Shown piece by piece: positions 1-5,824 of a stretch of DNA of 10,943 nucleotides (positions within the stretch are counted from its first letter, which is position 1; each line of letters opens with the position of its first letter). The stretch lies in NCBI GenBank assembly GCA_031272565.1, contig JAISTN010000334.1:1-10943 (forward strand). The letters are read 5' to 3'. Source of the stretch: Bifidobacteriaceae bacterium (GTDB lineage: Bacteria; Actinomycetota; Actinomycetes; Actinomycetales; WQXJ01). The notes under the pieces are model-generated. The model had not been told where the DNA came from. It ran no database searches and saw only the letters and a program-made list of their open reading frames with translations. The translations under genes were made by a program, and so were the position numbers.

Positions 1-536
1 ACCAGGCCGCACACCACTAGCTGGGGGATCACCACCACCGGCAGCATCTGAACGGCCTGGAACTCGGTGCGGGCCAGCGAGGAAGACGCCAGGCCCAGCG
101 ACGAACCCAAGACGGCGTCCAGCACCGCCACCCCCATCATGGCCACCAGCGAGCCCTGCACGTCCAGGCCGCAGACCCAGTGCGCCCAGGCGGTCAGCAC
201 AATGGCCTGGACGGCGGCCATGAGCGCGAAAGCCAGGGCGTAACCGAGCAGGAAATCAGCCCGGCCCAGCGGCGTCGACATCAACCGCTCCAGGGTGCCG
301 CCCGTCCGTTCCCGTTGGGTGGTGACCGAGGTGATCAGGAACATCACAAAGGCCGGGAAGATGGCTAACAGGATGGGGCCAAACCGGTCCATGACGTTGG
401 GCTGGTCCTGAAACAGCCAGGCGATCAGGCCCAGGATGACGCACGGCACCACCACGATCAGGCCGATCGACCGCGGGTCGTGGCGCAGTTGGGTCAAGAT
501 CCGCCGGCAGGTGGCCAGGGTGCGTTTGGCACTCAC
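1..536 (-). CDS. ABC-2 type transporter permease (3' part outside window)
   Basis: Integral membrane subunit of an ABC exporter, expected to pair with the ATPase encoded just upstream. The visible 178 residues begin at a GTG whose first bases overlap the ATPase stop codon (GTGA, 4-nt overlap), a strong sign of translational coupling. Hydrophobic segments lie at about residues 24-42, 53-73, 95-117 and 130-152, with a fifth beginning near 161. Between segments 2 and 3 is a charged stretch around 74-90 (QRERTGGTLERLMSTPL), the typical cytoplasmic coupling motif of the ABC-2 membrane family (DrrB/NodJ/YhhJ-like). The reading frame stays open to base 1, so the C-terminus lies beyond the window. 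The family includes drug, lipid and polysaccharide exporters. The substrate cannot be read from this sequence. Family assignment is firm, function is not. Confidence 0.9.
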   Translation of the reverse strand, partial: MSAKRTLATCRRILTQLRHDPRSIGLIVVVPCVILGLIAWLFQDQPNVMDRFGPILLAIFPAFVMFLITSVTTQRERTGGTLERLMSTPLGRADFLLGYALAFALMAAVQAIVLTAWAHWVCGLDVQGSLVAMMGVAVLDAVLGSSLGLASSSLARTEFQAVQMLPVVVIPQLVVCGL

Positions 537-1318
537 GGGGTCACCTCCGGGCCGTCCGCGTTGTCCGCTGTGGCCTGGGCGGCCTGGGCTTCCAGGGCCA
601 GGAAGGCCGCCTCCGCGTTGTCGGTGCCGGTGGTGGCCAACAGGCCGGCCGGGGTGGTGTCGGCCAGCACGCGGCCCTCGTGGAGCAGCACCAGGCGGTC
701 GCAACGGGTGGCCTCGTCCATGACGTGGCTGGACACCAGCAGGGTCTTGCCTTGGGCCGCCAGCTCATGGAAAAGCGCCCACAGGTCGCGCCGCAGCACC
801 GGGTCCAGTCCCACTGTGGGTTCGTCCAAGACCAGTAACTCCGGTTCGCCCACCAGGGCGGCGGCCAGCGACACCCTTGAGCGCTGTCCGCCGGATAGGC
901 GCCGCACAGCTTGGCTGGTTTGCCCAGTCAGGTCGACCAGGGCGATGGTGCGGCGGACGGCCTCGGGCCCCGCCCCCACCAGGGCCCCGAAGTAGGCCAC
1001 GTTTTCACCCACTGTCAGGTCCTCATAGACCGCCGGGTGCTGGGTCATGTAGCCCACCCGGTGGCGCAGCCCGGGCGACCCGGCCGCCTGGCCCAACACC
1101 GTGACCGTGCCTCCGGCCACCACTTGCACGCCCACGATGGCGCGCATCAGGGTCGACTTGCCGCCGCCGGAGGGCCCCAGCAGGCCGACCGTCTGCCCCT
1201 TGGGGACGGTCAGGTCCAGGCCCGGCAGCACCACCTTGCCACCGCGGATGACTTTCAGCCCGCTGACCAGTACAGCCGTTGACCCAGTGTCGATGGGCCG
1301 GTTGGCCGGGGCTGCCAT
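533..1318 (-). CDS. ABC transporter ATP-binding protein (DrrA/CcmA-like)
   Basis: Cytoplasmic ATPase of 261 residues that should drive the permease encoded directly downstream. All nucleotide-binding motifs are present: Walker A GPSGGGKST (48-56), Q-loop Gln93 (YMTQHP), signature LSGGQ (141-145), Walker B LLVLDE (161-166), D-loop GLDP (170-173) and switch His198 (VSSHVMDEA). The frame is open for 40 further codons upstream to 1438, but that extension is Arg/Pro-rich, precedes any ABC homology and lies inside the preceding gene. I therefore start at the ATG at 1318, 10 nt after the TAA of that gene. No good Shine-Dalgarno precedes this ATG, so reinitiation or coupling from the upstream gene is likely. 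Length and motif spacing match single-domain ABC-2 exporter ATPases. The C-terminal 25 residues are Ala-rich. The substrate is unknown. Confidence 0.93.
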   Translation of the reverse strand: MAAPANRPIDTGSTAVLVSGLKVIRGGKVVLPGLDLTVPKGQTVGLLGPSGGGKSTLMRAIVGVQVVAGGTVTVLGQAAGSPGLRHRVGYMTQHPAVYEDLTVGENVAYFGALVGAGPEAVRRTIALVDLTGQTSQAVRRLSGGQRSRVSLAAALVGEPELLVLDEPTVGLDPVLRRDLWALFHELAAQGKTLLVSSHVMDEATRCDRLVLLHEGRVLADTTPAGLLATTGTDNAEAAFLALEAQAAQATADNADGPEVTP

Positions 1319-1328
1319 GGAGACAAGA

Positions 1329-1895
1329 TTAGTACGGGAAGCCCGCCTCAAAGCTGACCGCACCACCGGGGGTGGCCTTGGCCTGGAAGACGGCCGTCTG
1401 GTTGGCCCACGTGACCTCGGTGTCACTGGAGGCCGCACCGCCCAGTTCGGCCAGGGCCTCGCCGGCCAGGCCGTCGGTGCGCCACTGGCCGGCCCGCAGG
1501 GTGATGGTGTTGGTGCCGTTGGTGTAGGTCAGGGCGTAGGCCTCCAGGGCGCCCGCGTCCTCCAGGCCATCATCTGGCGCGGTGGCCACCAGCACGTAGT
1601 CCCGCACCACCGAAGGCAAGGCGTTGTAGAAGTCGGTGCCCTCCTGCCTGGGTGAGGGTGAGATGGTGGCCGATGGCGCCGGGACCGTAATGGTGACCGT
1701 CACCGTGGGGGTAGGCCCGGCTGGCGGCGGGGTAGCGGCGGCTGTTGGCTGGTTGTCCTTCTGGGTGGTCAGCACCAGCACCAGCAGAATCGCGGCCACC
1801 AGCAACAGGGCGATGATGCCGCCTACGATCAGCCACTTGGTCTGGTTGCTGCTGGAGCCCCCACGTGAGTGTTGCGACCCACTCTGGTCAGCCAT
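1329..1895 (-). CDS. Single-pass membrane protein of unknown function, first gene of the ABC unit
   Basis: A 188-residue protein I do not recognise. Residues 1-20 are polar and Ser/Gly-rich, 21-43 form one strong transmembrane helix (starting KWLIVGGIIALLL), about 48-88 are a Pro/Thr/Ser linker, and the remainder (about 90-188) looks like a small soluble alpha/beta domain. With few charges before the helix, the tail is probably outside the membrane (N-in/C-out), which is inference. The start at 1895 is set by a clear Shine-Dalgarno (AAAGGAA, 1901-1907) 5 nt upstream. An in-frame ATG at 1910 overlaps that site and is unlikely. The stop is 10 nt before the ABC ATPase, so the three genes are probably cotranscribed. 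The extracytoplasmic domain could be an accessory or sensor for the exporter, but no motif proves this. Confidence 0.8.
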   Translation of the reverse strand: MADQSGSQHSRGGSSSNQTKWLIVGGIIALLLVAAILLVLVLTTQKDNQPTAAATPPPAGPTPTVTVTITVPAPSATISPSPRQEGTDFYNALPSVVRDYVLVATAPDDGLEDAGALEAYALTYTNGTNTITLRAGQWRTDGLAGEALAELGGAASSDTEVTWANQTAVFQAKATPGGAVSFEAGFPY

Positions 1896-1900
1896 GGCAC

Positions 1901-1907
1901 TTCCTTT
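1901..1907 (-). promoter_or_regulatory. Ribosome binding site deciding the start at 1895
   Basis: On the minus strand AAAGGAA lies 5 nt before the ATG at 1895. It overlaps the codons after an alternative in-frame ATG at 1908-1910, which favours the inner start. Confidence 0.7.
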
Positions 1908-1978
1908 CATCCCCGAGTGTGCGTGGCCAAGAGCCGGCCACTGTCTGTCTGACGTGAGCGGCGGCCACCGGTGGGCCA

Positions 1979-2023
1979 TCCCGCCGGGCCCAAGGCCGGG
2001 CCTCAGGATAGCTCCCGGCGGGA
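1979..2023. repeat. 10-bp perfect inverted repeat with 25-nt spacer
   Basis: TCCCGCCGGG at 1979-1988 is the exact reverse complement of CCCGGCGGGA at 2014-2023. The spacer itself contains GGCC/GGCC complementarity. In the minus-strand transcript of the small membrane protein gene this could fold as a leader structure. In DNA it could be an operator. It lies about 85-130 nt upstream of the ATG at 1895. It partly overlaps, and competes with, the smaller hairpin at 2011-2025. Confidence 0.55.
2005..2010 (-). promoter_or_regulatory. Possible -10 element for the ABC unit
   Basis: TATCCT on the minus strand fits the actinobacterial TAnnnT -10 pattern and would give a leader of about 100 nt before the ATG at 1895. 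The hexamer 17 nt upstream (TGGGAG) is a poor -35. The spacer between them contains the perfect hairpin GCTCCC-GGC-GGGAGC (2011-2025). Confidence 0.3.
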
Positions 2024-2225
2024 GCGTCTCCCAGAACGCAGCGGGGCGCTCGCCTACGTCTTTGTGCCGTCAGGCAGACATGGAATCAACTCTTATGCCT
2101 CCACCATAACCGGACCGGCGGTGGGACCAGGCCCTTCACACGCTCTGATAGGTAGCACTCCCCATGGAGTTCTCCCCATAGCGAACAACTTGGGCGCCCG
2201 CTAGCTTGGGTGGGACGGTCCACGC

Positions 2226-2231
2226 TATATG
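2226..2231 (+). promoter_or_regulatory. Possible -10 element for the protease gene
   Basis: TATATG at 2226-2231 matches four of six -10 consensus positions and would place the transcript start about 20-25 nt before the ATG at 2262. No convincing -35 is present at 16-18 nt upstream. Confidence 0.25.
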
Positions 2232-2261
2232 TTGCACCATCCGCGAAACAGGGAGTCCCCC

Positions 2262-4568
2262 ATGGCAATCAAGTCGCCCCGCCTCTTGACAGTAATGGCA
2301 GCCGCCGCGGCGGCCATCGCCCTTGGTTGGGCCGGGCTGGCGCCAGCGGCGGCGGTCAGTCCGGCCGGCCAGGTTGACCCGGCCGATCCGGCCGCGGGGG
2401 CGGCATCGGCGGTCACGTCAGATGAGCCCGAGCCTGGTTCCCTGGCAGACGATGGCGTCCCGGACGGCCCGGTGGTGGACCCGGCCGAACCGGCGCTGGA
2501 CCCGGACAGCCAGGGCGTGGTGCCCCAGACGCTGACGGCCATAGTCGGTGCCGGGGTGACCCAAGACCAACTCCAGGCCGCCCTGGACCAGGCGCTGGCG
2601 GGCGGCCTGGGCAGCGCTACCGTGACGGCCTTCGCGGCCGGCGAAGGCGACTTCACGTTTGCCCAGATCAGCACCTCGGGACCGGCCACCAGTGAAGCGG
2701 CGGCGGCCAGCTTGACCGCCAACCGGTTGGTGGAGGCGGTCGATTATGGTCTGGAGTTGGAGCCCGAGGCCTATGGTTCGCCCAACGATCCGTATTACGC
2801 CGGGAACTGTGCTTTCGGTGCCACCGCCGTCAAGTGCGGCTGGTGGCTGGACGCCTTCCCAGGCGCCAACTTTGCGGCCGGCTGGTCCATGCTGAACACC
2901 GCCCAGGCGGCCTCGACCGCGCCCATCGCGGTGTTGGACAGCGGCTTTGACCTGACCGTGGCGGACCGCTGCAGCAACATTGTGCCCAAGTATGACTACG
3001 GCGATGACGACTCGAATGTGACACCCACCCCGCTGCTCAGCGCCTATGCGGCAGACCATGGCACATCCGTGGCCGGCATGATCGGGGCCTGCACCAACAA
3101 CGCCAAAGGCATAGCGGGTGCTGCCTATGACCCGGTGGTCTGGATCTACAAGGTGACCAGCACCAAATCCGGGATGTTCGACGAGTTGGCGGTGTTGCGG
3201 GCCCTGCGGGCGGCGGCCGATGACGGCGCCAAGGTCGTCAACATGTCATTTATCTTCAAGACGCCGGTGGTCAGCGCCACCATGAAGATGATGCTTGACT
3301 ATGCCTTGTCGCGGGGCGTGGTGCTGGTGGCTGCGGTAGGCAACACGGGTGACAGCACGGTGTTGTTCCCGGCCGGCTACGACCCGGTGATCGCGGTGGG
3401 GTCGACCGCTTACAGCGGCACCCGGTCCACCTTCTCCACTGCCAATTCGAAGGTTGACCTGGCGGCGCCCGGCCAGTGGCTGTTCGCTCTGGTGGGATCC
3501 CAGGGCAACCGGACCGCGGCCTGCGGCTACAACTCGACCCACCAGATCAACGGTTGCCAACAAGGCACTTCGTTTGCCGCGCCCTTGGTGGCAGCGGCGG
3601 CCTCGCTGGTGCTGCGGGTCCAGCCGGGCCTGTCGCCGGCCCAGGTGGAATCGATCCTGACCGCCACGGCCCGGGACTTGGGTGCCGCCGGCCGGGATGA
3701 CGCCTATGGGTGGGGTCTGTTGGACGCCAAGGCGGCCATGGACAAGGCCAAGATCACCACTCCTAACCCGGTGTCGCCTACCACCAAGCGCAACATGTGG
3801 CAGATTACGCTCAGCCCGGACATGAACTTCGATGGCCGGGGTGAAATCCTGGCGATGCAGAGCAACGGCCAAGTTGTGGCCTTTCCCTTCCAGGCCGGCA
3901 ACACGCTGGGGGAGATGCGGGTGATTTGGCGGGGTCCCAACAGCGCCTGGAACTATCGAATCACGGCTCCGGGCGACTGGGACGGGGACGGCAAGGCGGA
4001 CCTGGTTTTCGTCAAGAATGACGGCGACATGTGGCTGGCTTATGGCTCTGGCAACGGCGGCTTGGCGGACCGCAACCGGGACGGCTACTTCGATCTGGTG
4101 CAGATTGGCCGGGGTTGGGCCGCCTACCAGGTGATTCCGGCGGGCGATCTCAGTTCGGACGGCATCAACGACATGCTGGCAATCGACACTTCCGGCCGGC
4201 TGTGGCTGTATGAGGGCAACGGCCGGGGTGCCTTCAAGCAGGGCGCCAAGCAGGTGGGCAAAGGCTGGCAGGGCAAGAGTTTGTTCGCGGCCGGCGACTT
4301 GAACGGCGACAAGAAGAACGACATCTTGATGGTCAACGACGCCGGTGACCTGTACGCCTATCTGGGCCGGGGCGACGGCACTTTCAAGGCCGCCGTCAAG
4401 GTGGGTCACGGCTGGCAGGGCTGTGACCTTTCGGCTGGGGCGGACCTGAACGGGGACCGCCTGGCGGACATTGTGGGCCGGGTCCGGGCCACGGGCGCCC
4501 TGCTGTTCTACCCCGGCCGGGGCGGCGGCCAGTTTGGCGCCTCGAAGCAAATCGGCAAAGGCTGGTAG
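2262..4568 (+). CDS. Secreted subtilisin-like serine protease (S8) with C-terminal FG-GAP/VCBS repeats
   Basis: A 768-residue exported endopeptidase. The start at 2262 is chosen because GGGAG (2251-2255) lies 6 nt upstream and the protein then opens with a classic signal peptide: basic Lys4/Arg7, hydrophobic core about 8-27, and cleavage probably after APAAA (near residue 31). An upstream in-frame ATG at 2229 would add 11 polar residues before the signal. Residues about 32-200 are an acidic Ala/Pro-rich propeptide, followed by the S8 domain. The catalytic residues are Asp226 (AVLDSGF), His266 (DHGTSVAG), oxyanion Asn361 (VGNTGD) and Ser437 (GTSFAAP). Several Cys residues could form disulfides. 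From about 513 to the end the protein is a repeat array with DxDxDG-type calcium loops. No LPXTG motif or C-terminal membrane anchor is present, so it is probably released or held non-covalently. The substrate is unknown. Confidence 0.95.
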   Translation: MAIKSPRLLTVMAAAAAAIALGWAGLAPAAAVSPAGQVDPADPAAGAASAVTSDEPEPGSLADDGVPDGPVVDPAEPALDPDSQGVVPQTLTAIVGAGVTQDQLQAALDQALAGGLGSATVTAFAAGEGDFTFAQISTSGPATSEAAAASLTANRLVEAVDYGLELEPEAYGSPNDPYYAGNCAFGATAVKCGWWLDAFPGANFAAGWSMLNTAQAASTAPIAVLDSGFDLTVADRCSNIVPKYDYGDDDSNVTPTPLLSAYAADHGTSVAGMIGACTNNAKGIAGAAYDPVVWIYKVTSTKSGMFDELAVLRALRAAADDGAKVVNMSFIFKTPVVSATMKMMLDYALSRGVVLVAAVGNTGDSTVLFPAGYDPVIAVGSTAYSGTRSTFSTANSKVDLAAPGQWLFALVGSQGNRTAACGYNSTHQINGCQQGTSFAAPLVAAAASLVLRVQPGLSPAQVESILTATARDLGAAGRDDAYGWGLLDAKAAMDKAKITTPNPVSPTTKRNMWQITLSPDMNFDGRGEILAMQSNGQVVAFPFQAGNTLGEMRVIWRGPNSAWNYRITAPGDWDGDGKADLVFVKNDGDMWLAYGSGNGGLADRNRDGYFDLVQIGRGWAAYQVIPAGDLSSDGINDMLAIDTSGRLWLYEGNGRGAFKQGAKQVGKGWQGKSLFAAGDLNGDKKNDILMVNDAGDLYAYLGRGDGTFKAAVKVGHGWQGCDLSAGADLNGDRLADIVGRVRATGALLFYPGRGGGQFGASKQIGKGW
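3798..4565 (+). repeat. Protein-level FG-GAP/VCBS-like repeat array within the protease
   Basis: Calcium-loop motifs occur at residues 520-529 (DMNFDGRGEI), 572-581 (DWDGDGKADL), 603-612 (DRNRDGYFDL), 628-638, 678-688 and 727-737. Each full unit closes with a G-x-G-W phrase: IGRGW (ends 619), VGKGW (669), VGHGW (718) and IGKGW (768). The period is therefore 49-50 residues and the last residue of the protein is the end of a unit. Such repeats form beta-propeller blades in integrin-like and many secreted bacterial proteins, usually for carbohydrate or protein binding. Confidence 0.8.
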
Positions 4569-4601
4569 GTATCACCGGGGCTTCGCCGGCGCTGCCCGAT
4601 G

Positions 4602-4635
4602 CCGCCCGCTGGGGCTGGCCCTGGGGGCCGGGCGG
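4602..4635. terminator. Possible bidirectional hairpin between convergent genes
   Basis: CCGCCCG (4602-4608) pairs with CGGGCGG (4629-4635) around a 20-nt GC-rich loop, in the 72-nt gap between the protease stop and the convergent dehydrogenase stop. There is no U-tract on either strand, so termination activity is inferred mainly from position. Confidence 0.35.
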
Positions 4636-4640
4636 GGGGG

Positions 4641-5657
4641 TCAGGCTTGGGGCTCGATGATGACCTTCAGGCCGCTGCGGGCGGCCGCCTGGTCGAAGGC
4701 GGCCGGGGCCTGAGCCAGCGGGAAGCGGCCCGTCACCAGGGGCGCCAGGTCGACCAGGCCCCGCTGGACCAAGGCGGCGCAGCGCGGGTACATGTCCTTC
4801 ATCCGGCGCACCATCACCAAGGTCAGGCCCTTGCGGCGGGCCAGGCCGGCCGGGAAGCCAGAATGGTCGTCGTCGGGGATGCCGGCCAGCATGACCCGGG
4901 CGCCAGGCCGGGCCAACTCCAGGGCCTCGGCGATGGCCGAGTCGGTGCCAGCGATTTCGAAGACCCGGTCGGCGCCATCGGCCCCCGCCAGGGCGTCGCG
5001 GCGGGCCTCGGCCGAGGCGACAGCGGCCGGCGCCAGGACGGCGTCGGCCCCCAAGCTGATGGCGGCCTGCCGCCGGTGGGCCAACGGGTCGACCCCGATC
5101 ACCCGTCCGGCCCCAGCCGCCCGCACCAGTTGGACCGCCAACAGACCGATTGGCCCCAAGCCCACCACGGCCACCGTATCGGCCGGGCGCAGGTGGGCCA
5201 GGTCGGTGGCGTGCAGGGCCACACCCATCGGTTCCAGCAGAGCGCCAGCGGCGGCAGTGAAGCCGTCTGGGAGGCTGGTCAGCCGGTGGGCGGGCCAGGC
5301 CATCAGTTCGCGGAGCGCGCCATCTTGTTCGCCGTGCCCGGCGAAGATCACCGCCGGGCACAGGTTGGCATGGCCGGCCCGGCAGTAGGCGCAGTGGCCG
5401 CAGGGGATGGCCGGGTCCACCGCCACCAGGTGGCCGTCCAGCGGGCCGCCCACCACCCAGCCGGCCAGTTCATGGCCGGGCACCACCGGTTTGGTCAGGG
5501 CGGTTTCGCCCACCGCGCCCTCCAGCCACCAGTGGATGTCGGAGCCGCAGATGCCCATCGCCCCCACCCGGATCAAAGCCTCCGCGGGTTCCGGCACGGG
5601 GTCCGGTTCGGTGGTCAGGCGAAGGTCATGTGGGGCATGTAGGCGAACAACGCGCAT
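4641..5657 (-). CDS. Zinc-dependent medium-chain dehydrogenase (sorbitol/L-idonate dehydrogenase-like)
   Basis: Cytoplasmic NAD(P)-dependent oxidoreductase of 338 residues that should interconvert a secondary alcohol or polyol and a ketone. The N-terminal GroES-like domain carries catalytic zinc ligands Cys37 (GICGSD) and His62/Glu63 (GHE), with Glu142 (LEP) also at a position used in polyol dehydrogenases. The structural zinc site is Cys86, Cys89, Cys92 and Cys100. The Rossmann domain has GLGPIG at 166-171 and an acidic Asp190 at the end of the second strand, which favours NAD over NADP. The CGSDIHWW motif and overall pattern are closest to the sorbitol, L-idonate 5- and threonine dehydrogenase group. 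The substrate cannot be chosen from sequence. The start ATG at 5657 has only a modest GAGAG upstream. The gene stands alone, convergent with the protease and flanked by hairpins upstream. Confidence 0.92.
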   Translation of the reverse strand: MRVVRLHAPHDLRLTTEPDPVPEPAEALIRVGAMGICGSDIHWWLEGAVGETALTKPVVPGHELAGWVVGGPLDGHLVAVDPAIPCGHCAYCRAGHANLCPAVIFAGHGEQDGALRELMAWPAHRLTSLPDGFTAAAGALLEPMGVALHATDLAHLRPADTVAVVGLGPIGLLAVQLVRAAGAGRVIGVDPLAHRRQAAISLGADAVLAPAAVASAEARRDALAGADGADRVFEIAGTDSAIAEALELARPGARVMLAGIPDDDHSGFPAGLARRKGLTLVMVRRMKDMYPRCAALVQRGLVDLAPLVTGRFPLAQAPAAFDQAAARSGLKVIIEPQA

Positions 5658-5693
5658 CGGGTCTCTCAGCCACGGGAGTTGGGTGGGAGAACC

Positions 5694-5699
5694 AGTCTA
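5694..5699 (-). promoter_or_regulatory. Possible -10 element for the dehydrogenase
   Basis: TAGACT on the minus strand fits TAnnnT and would give a leader of about 30 nt before the ATG at 5657. No recognisable -35 is present. Confidence 0.3.
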
Positions 5700-5726
5700 T
5701 GGCTTCTGGCCGGGCCGCCGCTGGCC

Positions 5727-5752
5727 GGCGCCCGGTGAGGTCCACCGGCGCC
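5727..5752 (-). terminator. Second of two tandem hairpins downstream of the lipoprotein gene
   Basis: GGCGCCCGGTG (5727-5737) pairs with CACCGGCGCC (5743-5752), a 10-bp stem with one bulged C and a 5-nt loop. It follows the stronger hairpin at 5764-5800 in the minus direction. There is no U-tract. Confidence 0.5.
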
Positions 5753-5763
5753 TTGGAGATGTC

Positions 5764-5800
5764 GCGGGGCCGGCCGGCTTGGTCAGCCTGCCGGCCCCGC
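5764..5800 (-). terminator. Strong hairpin terminator of the Ktr/lipoprotein cluster
   Basis: GCGGGGCCGGC (5764-5774) is perfectly complementary to GCCGGCCCCGC (5790-5800). After one C-T mismatch the stem continues with GGCT/AGCC (5776-5779 with 5785-5788), leaving a 5-nt loop. It lies 24 nt after the lipoprotein stop codon. It lacks a clear U-tract, as is common for high-GC actinobacterial terminators. Confidence 0.65.
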
Positions 5801-5824
5801 GCCGGATGAATCAGTGGGTGGTGG

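Larger units (their letters stand above)
1896..2261. promoter_or_regulatory. Divergent intergenic region, 366 nt, repeat-rich
   Basis: No gene is supported here. Short open frames in this stretch lack ribosome binding sites and recognisable composition. The region separates the minus-strand ABC unit from the plus-strand protease and must hold both promoters. It contains an inverted repeat at 1979-2023, a nested hairpin at 2011-2025, a possible minus-strand -10 at 2005-2010, a direct repeat of CTCCCCAT (2158-2165 and 2172-2179), a repeated CTTGGG (2189-2194 and 2205-2210), and a possible plus-strand -10 near 2226. Confidence 0.6.

Noticed and set aside
1319..1438. 40-codon N-terminal extension of the ABC ATPase
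   Set aside because: It lies wholly within the upstream gene in another frame, is Arg/Pro-rich and precedes the conserved domain. The ATG at 1318 gives a normal-length protein.
2229..2261. Upstream ATG of the protease gene
   Set aside because: It adds 11 polar residues before the signal peptide and lacks a Shine-Dalgarno, whereas the ATG at 2262 has GGGAG at proper spacing.
2041..2261. Possible small gene or non-coding RNA in the divergent region
   Set aside because: No frame has a ribosome binding site with sensible composition, and no tRNA-like or known riboswitch fold could be recognised.
3246..4550. 434-codon open frame on the minus strand opposite the protease
   Set aside because: The plus strand encodes a protease with catalytic motifs and repeats throughout. 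The minus frame is a GC-skew shadow with His/Arg/Gln/Pro-rich composition and no start context.
4599..5642. 347-codon open frame on the plus strand opposite the dehydrogenase
   Set aside because: The minus strand contains all zinc and Rossmann motifs. The plus frame has shadow composition rich in Gln, Gly, His and Arg.
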